From an uncultured Bacilli bacterium (GTDB lineage Bacteria; Bacillota_I; Bacilli_A; RF39; UBA660): 33,111 nucleotides of DNA. Each line of letters begins with the position of its first letter. Position 1 is the stretch's first letter. The notes under the pieces were generated by a model, which saw only the letters and a list, made by a program, of their open reading frames with translations, ran no database searches and had not been told where the DNA came from. Below are positions 15,659 through 24,128 of this stretch, one piece after another. The position numbers and the translations under genes were made by a program. The stretch lies in NCBI GenBank assembly GCA_944359885.1, contig CALVTC010000009.1:1-33111 (forward strand), given 5' to 3'.

Positions 15659-16321
15659 ATGATAGGAAATCACTGGGATGAATTATTAAAGGCAGAATAT
15701 CAAAAAGAATACTTTAGAAATCTTATGGATTTTATTAAACAAGAATATAAAACAAAAACAGTATATCCAAGACAAAGCGATGTTTTTAATGCTTTTCGTT
15801 ATACAGATTTTGATAATGTAAAAGTTGTTATATTAGGACAAGATCCCTATCATGGACCAAACCAAGCAGAAGGATTATCATTTTCAGTTAGTAACGAAGT
15901 ATTAAAGCCACCATCTCTAAAAAACATTTTTAAGGAACTAGAAAGTGATTTGGGAATACCTTTTCCAAAACATAACTCATTAAAACCCTGGGCAAAAGAA
16001 GGTGTATTATTATTAAATGCCGTTTTAACAGTTGAAGCACATACACCTACATCTCATAAAGATCATGGTTGGGAACAATTTACAGATCATGTGATTGAAA
16101 TAATTAATAAAAAACAAACTCCAGTAGTCTTTATATTATGGGGAAGCTATGCAAGAGCAAAGAAAAAGCTAATTACTAACCCTATTCACTACATTATAGA
16201 ATCTGCACATCCTTCTCCATTTTCTGCTTATAATGGATTCTTTGGTAGCAAACCCTTTTCAAAGGCAAATGCATTCTTAAAAAGTAAAGGACTAAAAGAA
16301 ATTGATTGGCGAGTAGAATAG
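15659..16321 (+). CDS. ung: Uracil-DNA glycosylase (family 1)
   Basis: Removes uracil from DNA in base-excision repair. The product is 220 aa. The catalytic Asp62 lies in GQDPYHG, followed by EGLSFSV, and the DNA-intercalating loop HPSPFSAYNGFFG is near the C-terminus (family usually HPSPLS). The ATG at 15659 has an AAGGAGAG site; an in-frame ATG at 15629 falls inside rlmH with no such site. The stop is TAG. No terminator was found directly after it. Confidence 0.97.
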   Translation: MIGNHWDELLKAEYQKEYFRNLMDFIKQEYKTKTVYPRQSDVFNAFRYTDFDNVKVVILGQDPYHGPNQAEGLSFSVSNEVLKPPSLKNIFKELESDLGIPFPKHNSLKPWAKEGVLLLNAVLTVEAHTPTSHKDHGWEQFTDHVIEIINKKQTPVVFILWGSYARAKKKLITNPIHYIIESAHPSPFSAYNGFFGSKPFSKANAFLKSKGLKEIDWRVE

Positions 16322-16338
16322 TAAAGATAAGCTAGAAT

Positions 16339-16367
16339 TTGCAAACCACGGATGAATATGTTACAAT
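16339..16367 (+). promoter_or_regulatory. Promoter of the short HopA1-like paralogue
   Basis: TTGCAA (16339-16344), 17-base spacer ending in TGT, TACAAT (16362-16367). The -10 is extended. Confidence 0.7.
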
Positions 16368-16396
16368 AAAATTAGATTGAAGACGGGGGAATGAAA

Positions 16397-17200
16397 ATGA
16401 AATATATAGATCTATACAATCGAACAGTTGACTTATTAGAAGATAATGAAAGACTAAAAAAATTAGCAAGAGATATTTATATAGTAGAAGACTATAGAGT
16501 AGATGAAAGCAAGCGAAATGAACAAGAGAAAGAAAAACTATTTGCTAATATCAAAAAATATCAAGCTAAATCCAGTGTAGCAGGAAAAAGTATATACATA
16601 GAATCACCAAATCAAGAAGAATCTTCCTTAGAGTATTATAGTATTTATATCAATCCAAAAATTGAAGATATGGACAAGTTTACAAATAGGATATTAGAAA
16701 AGTGTGAAGAAAAAAATCTTCCTTATAATATAAATCTTTCTTATGTAAAAAATGAACATAAAAGAGTAAAAATAAAAGCATCATTAGAAAATTTACCTAA
16801 CTATATTGAATTATTAGATGAAATTGGAAAAGAATATCCAGAAATAAAGGAAAAGAGTGCCACTCCACCTATTTTAGCAGGATCAATAGATAACTGGATT
16901 GGTTATTCTATCAACTTAGATTACTTATCAAGGGTAAGAGTTGTATCGAATGTTTTATTTCCAACAATTCAAAATTGGTTAGAAAATAGTACTGATAAAC
17001 TAAATACTGTTGCAGATAATCCATTATTTATCGAAAAGTTAAAAGAAAATATAAGAAAAGAAGTAGAAGATGAAAACATTTCATCTGAAAAAATATGTTT
17101 TAGTAAATATACAAAACCATTATTTATGGATAAGGACCATAAAATGGAAGATAGTCCAGTAATTACAAATTATAATGTTCCAAAACAATATAAAAAATAG
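16397..17200 (+). CDS. Unknown protein, short HopA1-like paralogue (copy A)
   Basis: 267 aa, hydrophilic, no signal peptide or membrane segment. I do not know its function. It shares a central domain with the two minus-strand proteins at 18931-20478 and 20595-22064: SIYINP (residues 82-87), then KCEEKNLPY (102-110), then a region ending in TPPILAGSIDNWIGYS. The other two carry a conserved R-x-D-S-F and Tyr after KCEEK; here that segment reads HKRVKIKAS, so the Arg/Asp pair is lost. The N-terminal FNxWKH block and the C-terminal tail of the others are also absent, so this is a core-only or eroded copy. ATG 16397 was chosen because GGGGGA (16385-16390) touches the ATG at 16391 and is correctly spaced for 16397. 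The similarity to HopA1-type proteins is inferred. Confidence 0.7.
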   Translation: MKYIDLYNRTVDLLEDNERLKKLARDIYIVEDYRVDESKRNEQEKEKLFANIKKYQAKSSVAGKSIYIESPNQEESSLEYYSIYINPKIEDMDKFTNRILEKCEEKNLPYNINLSYVKNEHKRVKIKASLENLPNYIELLDEIGKEYPEIKEKSATPPILAGSIDNWIGYSINLDYLSRVRVVSNVLFPTIQNWLENSTDKLNTVADNPLFIEKLKENIRKEVEDENISSEKICFSKYTKPLFMDKDHKMEDSPVITNYNVPKQYKK

Positions 17201-17208
17201 GAAATAAT

Positions 17209-17239
17209 AAATCTCATTTCTTTCGGAAATGAGATTTTT
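17209..17239 (+). terminator. Strong intrinsic terminator after copy A
   Basis: AAATCTCATTTC (17209-17220) and GAAATGAGATTT (17226-17237) form a perfect 12-bp stem with a 5-base loop, followed by TT. The A-rich side also allows function on the minus strand. Confidence 0.9.
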
Positions 17240-17264
17240 AGTTTGTATAACTCTTAATTCATTA

Positions 17265-17288
17265 GAAAAAGATGCCTATAAGACATCT
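17265..17288 (-). terminator. Intrinsic terminator of lemA-pta
   Basis: On the minus strand AGATGTC pairs with GGCATCT across TTATA, followed by TTTTT. It lies 16 bases after the pta stop codon. Confidence 0.75.
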
Positions 17289-17303
17289 ATATTAAAATTA
17301 GAT

Positions 17304-18293
17304 TTATTGAGCTTGTAGAGCAGTAATAGCAACAACACCTACAATATCATCAGCACTACATCCACGTGACAAATCATTAACAGGAGCAGCAATTCCTTGA
17401 GTAACTGGTCCGTATGCTTCTGCTTTTGCCAATCTTTGAACTAATTTATAACCAATATTTCCAGCATCTAAATCAGGAAATACCAAGACATTAGCATGAC
17501 CTGCAACAGCACTATCTGGAGCTTTGGAACTTGCAATCTCTGGAACAATCGCAGCATCCAATTGTAATTCACCATCGATTTTATACTGAGAGTATTTTTC
17601 TTTCGCAATAGTAACAGCTTGTACAACTTTATCAACATCAGAGTGTTTAGCACTTCCCATGGTAGAATGAGAAAGCATCGCAACTAATGGTTCCTTTTCT
17701 ACCAATAATTGAAAAGACTCAGCACTAGATGCAGCAATAGCTGCCAACTTTTCAGAAGTAGGGTTTTGTTCTAGACCACAATCTGCAAAAACAAAAATAC
17801 CATGTTCACCAAAATCACAATCTGGAACCACCATCAAAAAGAAAGAAGAAACTAACATAGTACCAGGCTTTGTTTTAATAATTTGCAAAGCAGGTCTTAA
17901 TGTATTAGCAGTAGAATGGCATGCGCCACTCACCACTCCATCAGCTTTTCCAGTCTTTACTAGCATACAAGCATAATACATATAATCTTCTAACAATAGT
18001 TTTTTTGCATCATCATAAGTCAAACCCTTATTTTTACGTATTTCTACTAATTTTTCTGTTAATTCCTCTGTCAAGGAAGAAGTATAAGGATTAATAATAT
18101 TAGCTTTACTTATATCATATCCTAGGCTAGTTTTAGCAATATCTTCTTCTGTACCAATTAGAATAATATTAGCCATATCTTCTCGTAAAATTTTTTCTGT
18201 AGCTTCCATAATACGTACATCCATACTTTCAGGTAAAACAATAGTTTTTTTATTTTTCTTAGCTCTTTCTTTAATTGTTTCAATAAATGACAT
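17304..18293 (-). CDS. pta: Phosphate acetyltransferase
   Basis: Interconverts acetyl-CoA and acetyl phosphate, the step before acetate kinase in substrate-level ATP formation. The 329-aa single-domain form is the usual Gram-positive size. Typical blocks are KTIVLPES near the N-terminus, KADGVVSGACHSTANTLRPAL, SHSTMGSAKH, and NVLVFPDLDAGNIGYKLVQR with GPVTQGIAAPVNDLSRGCSA at the end. An AGGGAG site precedes the ATG. It lies 18 bases after lemA on the same strand and is probably co-transcribed with it. Confidence 0.97.
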   Translation of the reverse strand: MSFIETIKERAKKNKKTIVLPESMDVRIMEATEKILREDMANIILIGTEEDIAKTSLGYDISKANIINPYTSSLTEELTEKLVEIRKNKGLTYDDAKKLLLEDYMYYACMLVKTGKADGVVSGACHSTANTLRPALQIIKTKPGTMLVSSFFLMVVPDCDFGEHGIFVFADCGLEQNPTSEKLAAIAASSAESFQLLVEKEPLVAMLSHSTMGSAKHSDVDKVVQAVTIAKEKYSQYKIDGELQLDAAIVPEIASSKAPDSAVAGHANVLVFPDLDAGNIGYKLVQRLAKAEAYGPVTQGIAAPVNDLSRGCSADDIVGVVAITALQAQ

Positions 18294-18311
18294 AAAACTC
18301 CCTCTTTCTAA

Positions 18312-18845
18312 TTAACCTTCTTTTAATATTTCATAAATTTCTCTTTTTTCATTACTATAAAATTCTTTTTTTCGATATCCAAAGAATAGACGAATAATAT
18401 TAGATGGAAAAGATACAATTAATTGATTAAAAATAACTACAGTATCATTATAAAACTTAACTGCCGCAACTAAATCAATTTCATTAGAATTTAATTCTTC
18501 AATAATATGTGCCAAAGCTTCACTGGTAAATAGTTTTTCATTATCATCTAACACCTGAAAAAATTCATTATAACATTTTTTCAATAAATCATTTAATTCA
18601 AAATGATTAAGATCTAAAACCATCTCACTATCCAATTGCTCCAAAAAATCATCCATTTGTAATTCTTTTGACACAACTTGTTTTGCTCTTTTTAATAACT
18701 CTAATTTTTTTTGTAAAAATAAGTCAATATTATTCTCTGCTTCTTCCATCTTAATAATAGAAATACGAAATTTATTATGATATAAAATAATAATAAGAAT
18801 TAGTATGGCAACAATAACAATACCACCTAAAACGACTTCAATCAT
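18312..18845 (-). CDS. LemA family membrane protein
   Basis: 177 aa with one N-terminal membrane helix (about residues 5-22) and an otherwise helical extracytoplasmic or cytoplasmic domain. The family is shown by the C-terminal pattern AVKFYNDTVVIFNQLIVSFPSNIIRLFFGY, matching the LemA signature YN-x(n)-YN-x(n)-FPSN-x-IA-x-x-FGF, seen here in pieces. The usual N-terminal RR-x-DLIPNLV motif is not conserved (NIDLFLQKKLELL), so it is a divergent member. The function of LemA is unclear; it is sometimes linked to membrane stress. A GAGGTGAT site precedes the ATG. It is the first gene of the lemA-pta unit. Confidence 0.82.
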   Translation of the reverse strand: MIEVVLGGIVIVAILILIIILYHNKFRISIIKMEEAENNIDLFLQKKLELLKRAKQVVSKELQMDDFLEQLDSEMVLDLNHFELNDLLKKCYNEFFQVLDDNEKLFTSEALAHIIEELNSNEIDLVAAVKFYNDTVVIFNQLIVSFPSNIIRLFFGYRKKEFYSNEKREIYEILKEG

Positions 18846-18866
18846 GGTATCACCTCATACACTAAC

Positions 18867-18875
18867 ATTATAACA
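18867..18875 (-). promoter_or_regulatory. Extended -10 promoter of lemA-pta
   Basis: On the minus strand TGTTATAAT, 21 bases before the lemA start codon. The -35 region is poor. Confidence 0.5.
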
Positions 18876-18905
18876 AACAAATGATTAAAAAGAAATAATC
18901 CAAAA

Positions 18906-18932
18906 GAAAAAATCAAGATACTATCCTGATTT
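18906..18932 (-). terminator. Intrinsic terminator of copy B
   Basis: On the minus strand AAATCAGGATA pairs with TATCTTGATTT (one G-U pair), followed by a T run. The stem overlaps the TAA stop of the gene it ends. Confidence 0.75.
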
Positions 18933-20478
18933 ATTTTTTCCTAGAAGATATTTTATTTTGACTTTCTAGAATTTCTTCATCACTCATATTGCCAGAATAT
19001 CTAGTCTCTTCGTTAGAATAAATGGGTAAATCTTGAATAATACCCTGATTCATAGAATAAACACTATCATTTTGATTGTTATCAAACATCCCACTACCGT
19101 AAGGATTATCTGTTAAAGGATAAGGTGTTAAATTATCCTGAATAATTTCATCTTTTGAAAAAGAATAAATACCCTGATTTAAATTAGTTGAAATATTTTT
19201 TTGTTCTGATATGTCATGATTCGTATTTTTAGAAAAAATAGTATTATTATCAGTAAAAGTGTAAGATGAATAATTTGTTTTTTGATTTTGAAATTTAGAA
19301 ACTAGTCTCTGATCACAACAGAATTTATTAGTATCAATCGACACATCTTTCGCCTTTTCTAAAATTTTCTCTCTCATTTTGCCTAAGACATCAGGATATG
19401 TAGTAGCAATTACAGGAATTAGTTTTTTTAATTCATCTTGCATAACTGATTTATCAATAGAGTAGGGTTTCCCATCAAAATATAAAACACAACTTTTTAA
19501 TTGTTTATCTTTAGATAACTCTTTAAACAGTTCGTCTTTCATCAAAGAATGATTGGATATTTCAGTAGAAGGATTAGAGTGTTTAAGAACCCGATCAATA
19601 AAAATATCACCAACTGTCTTAGAATAATATTTGGTCAGCGGATAATTAGCATAATCTAAAAGAATAGACTTTTCAAACTCTTTCATCGCATCAGTAAAAA
19701 CTTGTGCTCTTAAAGTATTAAAAGAAGATGCCCAGCTATTATTTTGCTTGACTAACTCAGATCCATATCCTATCTTTTTATCAATTGTTCCTGTAAAAAT
19801 AGGCGGATGGTGAATATGTTCACTAAGTTGAGGATTATCCTTCAAAATATCATGCAGAATATGATAATAATCTAATAAATGTTCAGTATCAGAATAAGCA
19901 ACGAAAGAGTCTGCTCTATCATCTTCAGTAAACTTAAAATTGTATGGGATTTGTTTTTCTTCACATTTATCAAAAAACAGTTTTGCAAGTTCAAAAACAT
20001 ACTCTTTTTCTATATTAACATATAATCGATGTTCAACATCGAAAGGAGCATATTTACCATTTCTTGGCTGCTCGTGAACTCTACTAGAATTAACCTTAAT
20101 CCAGTAATCAGAATCACTAAGTAAACTAACAACATCAAACTGATACTCATAAGGAATAGAATCTATTACTTCATCCCAAGTATAAACATCACCTATATTT
20201 TGAAAATGTTCTTTCAATGGAAAAAGATAATCATCATTTGATATATTCTGATTTACAATATAATGTTTCCAATGATTAAAAATAGTAGAGAAAAAAGCAT
20301 CTTTTTCTGTGATTGGACTAGTATTGCTCTTATGAGTATATAAATTTGTAACAGCATCATAAACACTCGTTGGAATAAGTAACTCATTTTGATAGATTTG
20401 CATTAAATCACGAAGTACATATTCATCATTTAATGGATTAGACAATTGATTATAAAACTCATCTAAACTTTGAATCAT
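18931..20478 (-). CDS. Unknown protein, HopA1-like paralogue (copy B)
   Basis: 515 aa, hydrophilic, no signal peptide or membrane helix; not a family I can name with certainty. Order seen: FNHWKH (67-72), SDYWIKV (123-129), HRLYVNI (150-156), KCEEKQIPYNFKF (171-183), DRADSFVAYS (187-196), HHPPIFTGTID (223-233), IGYGSE (236-241), then SWASSFNTLRAQ. This order (a YxN strand, IPYxFK, RxDxxVxY, a P-rich turn, then a helix with SF) resembles the HopA1 effector-like domain; that link is inference. Residues about 395-478 are Asn/Gln/Ser-rich and probably disordered. The C-terminal tail 480-510 is nearly shared with copy C, and its IIQD opening also occurs at 445-448. GGGGTGA lies 7 bases before the ATG. 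A promoter and terminator of its own make it a single-gene unit. Confidence 0.75.
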   Translation of the reverse strand: MIQSLDEFYNQLSNPLNDEYVLRDLMQIYQNELLIPTSVYDAVTNLYTHKSNTSPITEKDAFFSTIFNHWKHYIVNQNISNDDYLFPLKEHFQNIGDVYTWDEVIDSIPYEYQFDVVSLLSDSDYWIKVNSSRVHEQPRNGKYAPFDVEHRLYVNIEKEYVFELAKLFFDKCEEKQIPYNFKFTEDDRADSFVAYSDTEHLLDYYHILHDILKDNPQLSEHIHHPPIFTGTIDKKIGYGSELVKQNNSWASSFNTLRAQVFTDAMKEFEKSILLDYANYPLTKYYSKTVGDIFIDRVLKHSNPSTEISNHSLMKDELFKELSKDKQLKSCVLYFDGKPYSIDKSVMQDELKKLIPVIATTYPDVLGKMREKILEKAKDVSIDTNKFCCDQRLVSKFQNQKTNYSSYTFTDNNTIFSKNTNHDISEQKNISTNLNQGIYSFSKDEIIQDNLTPYPLTDNPYGSGMFDNNQNDSVYSMNQGIIQDLPIYSNEETRYSGNMSDEEILESQNKISSRKK

Positions 20479-20506
20479 CTTTTCATCACCCCTATATTTT
20501 ACTTAA

Positions 20507-20536
20507 AGTATACACTACAGAACCAAAAATAGTCAA
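20507..20536 (-). promoter_or_regulatory. Promoter of copy B
   Basis: On the minus strand TTGACT (20536-20531), 18-base spacer, TATACT (20512-20507). Both hexamers match the consensus at 5 of 6 positions. Confidence 0.7.
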
Positions 20537-20555
20537 TAAAGTAGGAGTAAAGTAA

Positions 20556-20583
20556 TAAAAAGCGCCCTTAGTTAAAAGAACGC
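20556..20583 (-). terminator. Intrinsic terminator of copy C
   Basis: On the minus strand GCGTTCTT pairs with AAGGGCGC (two G-U pairs) across a 6-base loop, followed by TTTTTATT. It lies 12 bases after the copy C stop and 20 bases upstream of the copy B -35. Confidence 0.75.
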
Positions 20584-20594
20584 AAAATATAATA

Positions 20595-22064
20595 TTATCT
20601 TTTTGTTAAAACTTTTATTTTTTCTTGAGAAAGTTTAATCTCTTCTGCACTCATAGCTCCAGTATATCTAGATGCCTCTGTAGAATATAATGGCAAATCC
20701 TGAATAATCTGTTCTTTTGTAAGATGGTATAAATGATTACATGTTAATAATGGAGTATCATAGGACTTAGTAGATTTCTTAAAATCTGAAACTTGCTGCT
20801 GCTTGTTCTGTTTTCTAATTCCAGAAATAACTTTTCTGACATTATCAATAAAATTAGAATAAGTATCCGCAACTTTAGGTAAAATAGATTTTGCTGCTTT
20901 TTGTAACTCGCTTGTACTTACTTCTAAAAATTTTGACTGATTTTTCTTCTTTCTACTATATTTAAAATGAACGGGTTTAAAATCCATTGACTGCTTTTGT
21001 ACACCTTCTTCAAGAGATTCTTCAATGGCGTTACTAAGATAGTCTTGAAAACGACTACTTTTAACCTGTCTAGGTTTTAATCCAAAGTATTGATTAAGAT
21101 CTGTTCTTGACAATAACTCTAAATAGTCTACCTTATCGTCAACAACTTTATCAGCAATTGCTTCTAAAATAGTTTCATTTTGTCCATCTACTTTTAACTT
21201 AAGATTAGGGTTTTTTAATAAAAGATATTGTAAGTTATATTCCAATGCCTCATAAACAAGTTTTGCTTGATTTTTACAATAAGATGGTTCATTCCAAAAA
21301 TTATCTTCATTACCATATCCAATATAAGGAAGAACAAATCTTTTAGTTAAAGGAGATCGATACCCAACATAAGACGTTAAATCTTTATTTTCCTTCAATA
21401 TTTCACTTACAACATTGAAATAATCTACTACATGATTGCGACTAGAATAAATAATAAAACTATCATTACGATTATAATCACTATTAGAAATAACAAAATG
21501 ATAAGGCAAGTTTTTCTCTTCACATTTTTCTATAAATAATTTAGAAAATTTATGTAATCCTTGAGAATCAATATTCATATACAAATTATGCTCAAGCTTA
21601 TTTTCTTCTGTATCGAAATTAATGGTTTGTGACGAAAAATGATTCCAATTACTATGTTTATTATCACGCGTATACCAGTAACTTGCAATAGGTTCCCGAG
21701 ATCCATAATTTCTTAAGAACTCTTCAATCTCTTTTATATTTCTTACATCGTCAACATTATTTAATTGTTTTTGTACCAAATCGAAATCAAATCCAAGTTT
21801 ACCATTATATCTTAACTGAAACTTCTTCTCATCAGACATATCAGTAATGGAATGTTTCCATTTATTAAATACAAAAACATAAAAATCATTATAATCTTTT
21901 CTAGACCAACCTTTAGTATTATTGACATTTTCATATGCTATATTTTCCTGGAAACTTTCTAAATTCTCTCCATAATCAGCGTACACATTTATAAGATGCT
22001 TCATAGTATCATTATCCATAAATGGATCTGTAATTTTAAAATCATAATTATTAAATTGACTCAT
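20595..22064 (-). CDS. Unknown protein, HopA1-like paralogue (copy C)
   Basis: 489 aa from the ATG at 22064, which follows AGGGGGA by about 9 bases; an upstream in-frame TTG at 22094 lies inside the -10 promoter hexamer and is rejected. No signal peptide or membrane helix. It aligns with copy B throughout: FNKWKH (66-71), SYWYT (128-132), HNLYMNI (159-165), KCEEKNLPYHF (180-190), NRNDSFIIYS (198-207), then PYIGYGNE. The Arg199/Asp201/Tyr206 pattern is kept. Residues about 330-440 are Lys/Gln-rich and differ from copy B, but the last part (453-483) matches B's tail at 21 of 31 positions by my count. Function unknown; a HopA1-like fold is inferred. It is a single-gene unit with a consensus promoter. 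Confidence 0.75.
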   Translation of the reverse strand: MSQFNNYDFKITDPFMDNDTMKHLINVYADYGENLESFQENIAYENVNNTKGWSRKDYNDFYVFVFNKWKHSITDMSDEKKFQLRYNGKLGFDFDLVQKQLNNVDDVRNIKEIEEFLRNYGSREPIASYWYTRDNKHSNWNHFSSQTINFDTEENKLEHNLYMNIDSQGLHKFSKLFIEKCEEKNLPYHFVISNSDYNRNDSFIIYSSRNHVVDYFNVVSEILKENKDLTSYVGYRSPLTKRFVLPYIGYGNEDNFWNEPSYCKNQAKLVYEALEYNLQYLLLKNPNLKLKVDGQNETILEAIADKVVDDKVDYLELLSRTDLNQYFGLKPRQVKSSRFQDYLSNAIEESLEEGVQKQSMDFKPVHFKYSRKKKNQSKFLEVSTSELQKAAKSILPKVADTYSNFIDNVRKVISGIRKQNKQQQVSDFKKSTKSYDTPLLTCNHLYHLTKEQIIQDLPLYSTEASRYTGAMSAEEIKLSQEKIKVLTKR

Positions 22065-22093
22065 ACTCCTACTTCCCCCTGTCAAATGACCCA

Positions 22094-22122
22094 ATTATAA
22101 CATAAAATGAGAATAATGTCAA
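22094..22122 (-). promoter_or_regulatory. Consensus promoter of copy C
   Basis: On the minus strand TTGACA (22122-22117), exactly 17 bases, TATAAT (22099-22094), with a TG extension. Every hexamer base matches the sigma-A consensus, the best promoter in the window. Confidence 0.9.
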
Positions 22123-22154
22123 AAATCAATATAAGCAAAAAGAAGAAAAAAACT

Positions 22155-24128
22155 CTAAGAAGGATAGCTTTCTTCCACTTTTTCATCAAAAACTTCTTGA
22201 TCAGTATTAATAGGTTCTGTCCCTTTAATAAAATACATCATTTTTTTCTTTTTATCACTATCTGTTGCTAGTCTCCCGGAAATAGGCTCCACTAAAACAG
22301 CAGAGACATTATCAGGCATCTCATACCATCCATCACCTTCTGCAACATTTCTCTCATAATATTCAATAGACTTGTACCAAATATCTTGTGCATATTTATA
22401 TTCACTAGTCTTTAATGTTTGATTATCATCATATCCAACCCAGACAGCACAAACAACATTATTATTAAAACCAATATCCCAATTATCAGTTTCCGTAGTA
22501 CCACTCTTTAAAGCGTATTTATGGGTCAATTTAGAAGCTAAACCAATAGCAGTAGGATAATTATAATCAATGTAGTCAGCATCATAAGTTGCTGTAAGTA
22601 AGTTATTTAAAATAAAAGTAATACTTGGATTTAATACTGCTTCTTTAGTATTTTTTGCCTCATATAAAACTTTACCATTAGAATCCTCTACTCTTTCAAT
22701 AAAATGTGGTTTTACTTTATAACCGAGATTAGCAAAAGCAGAATATCCAGCTGCCATCTCCAAAATATTAATTTCATTTGTCCCAAGAGGAAGAGAAGGA
22801 ACATTTTCAAGTTTTGCAGTAATACCAACTCTTCTTGCTACATTGATTAACGCATCTCCGCCCAAAAACAAATGTGTTTTAACAGCGTAGATATTTTCCG
22901 AATATGCAATAGCGGTACCCATGGAGATTGGTTTATTTCCATAGGTTTGATTATAATTTTGTGGTGTATAATCATCTTGATCGTTAAAAACAAAAGTTGT
23001 CTCCTCGCTTGTAAAAGAAGAACTAGAAGTAAATCCATTCTCTAAAGCAGCATAATAAAGATAAGGCTTCATAGTAGAACCAACTTGCCTCATGGAATCC
23101 GTTGCTCGATTGAAAGAAGATTCATTATAATCTCTTCCACCAGCTAATGCTAACACACCGCCAGTATTAGGATCCATTAAGACAACAGAAGTTTGTACTT
23201 CAGACTCATCTGGAATAGATTCTTTAATATTTTCCTCCACTTTCTTCTGTAAATCCCAATCTAAATTTGTATAAATTTTTAAACCACTCGTATCTGAATA
23301 TGATTTCGGAATACTATCAATTGTTTCTAGTTCATCCATCACAGCATCATGATAATACATTACCGTAGTCAATTCATCACGATCTTCTTCCCCTAATATT
23401 TTTAATTCTTCTTGATAAGCATCATTCATTTCTCGCTCCGTGATAACACCGTTTTCCACTAGTAAATTTAATATAAGAAGTTGTCTTTCTTTGGCCGCTT
23501 CAAAATCAATTAATGGAGAATAATTAGAAGGAGACTTCGGTATACCCGTTAACATAGTAGCTTCCGCCAAATCTAACTCACTAGCACTTTTACCAAAATA
23601 ATACTTACTAGCATTTTCAATTCCATACATACCATGTCCATAATTAATAGTATTGAGATATCCTTCTAATATCTCATCTTTAGAATATGTAGCTTCTATC
23701 TTAATGGTATACCACATCTCATCCCATTTTCTTTTCCACGTTTTATCAAAAGATAAAAACAAATTTTTAGCATATTGTTGAGTAATAGTAGAAGCACCTT
23801 GTTTAGTTGACCCACTAGTAATATTTACATAAAAAGCTTTCAAAATTCTTAAATAATCAAACCCATGATGTTTATAAAAATTCTTATCTTCTGTATAAAT
23901 AGTAGCATCAATCACATACTGAGAAATATCATCCAAAGAAACCCATTCTTTCTCTTCATTTCCCTGGAAAAACACTTCTCCATCTTTATCATATAAAAAG
24001 ACACTGTTTGCTGTATTAATAACTACTTTAGGAGAAAGTTTTACATATAAAAAAATCCCCAGGTAAACAAGAATACCAATAACAAAAAAAATCATAAATA
24101 TTTTTGCCAATTTTCTAAAAAAACGCAT
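22155..24128 (-). CDS. Class A penicillin-binding protein (glycosyltransferase-transpeptidase)
   Basis: Bifunctional enzyme that polymerises and cross-links peptidoglycan. It is 657 aa from the ATG at 24128, which has an AGAAGGGA site; longer in-frame versions start in AT-rich upstream DNA without one. Domains in order: cytoplasmic tail and membrane helix (about 10-31), GT51 glycosyltransferase (about 50-230) with TEDKNFYKHHG (catalytic Glu80) and GASTITQQYAKNLFL, then the transpeptidase (about 300-620) with Ser351-T-M-Lys354, SEN in AYSENIYAVK, and KSGT at 541-544 where KTGT is usual. No PASTA domain. It ends with TAG followed by a run of seven T after a weak 5-bp stem. It is transcribed divergently from ywiB. 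Confidence 0.94.
   Translation of the reverse strand: MRFFRKLAKIFMIFFVIGILVYLGIFLYVKLSPKVVINTANSVFLYDKDGEVFFQGNEEKEWVSLDDISQYVIDATIYTEDKNFYKHHGFDYLRILKAFYVNITSGSTKQGASTITQQYAKNLFLSFDKTWKRKWDEMWYTIKIEATYSKDEILEGYLNTINYGHGMYGIENASKYYFGKSASELDLAEATMLTGIPKSPSNYSPLIDFEAAKERQLLILNLLVENGVITEREMNDAYQEELKILGEEDRDELTTVMYYHDAVMDELETIDSIPKSYSDTSGLKIYTNLDWDLQKKVEENIKESIPDESEVQTSVVLMDPNTGGVLALAGGRDYNESSFNRATDSMRQVGSTMKPYLYYAALENGFTSSSSFTSEETTFVFNDQDDYTPQNYNQTYGNKPISMGTAIAYSENIYAVKTHLFLGGDALINVARRVGITAKLENVPSLPLGTNEINILEMAAGYSAFANLGYKVKPHFIERVEDSNGKVLYEAKNTKEAVLNPSITFILNNLLTATYDADYIDYNYPTAIGLASKLTHKYALKSGTTETDNWDIGFNNNVVCAVWVGYDDNQTLKTSEYKYAQDIWYKSIEYYERNVAEGDGWYEMPDNVSAVLVEPISGRLATDSDKKKKMMYFIKGTEPINTDQEVFDEKVEESYPS

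Noticed and set aside
17355..17375. CACGTG core in pta as a parS site
   Set aside because: Only the six-base core matches; the flanking bases do not.
22065..22094. Upstream TTG start giving ten more residues to copy C
   Set aside because: The TTG is part of a perfect promoter's -10 region; the ATG at 22064 has the correctly spaced GGGGGA site.
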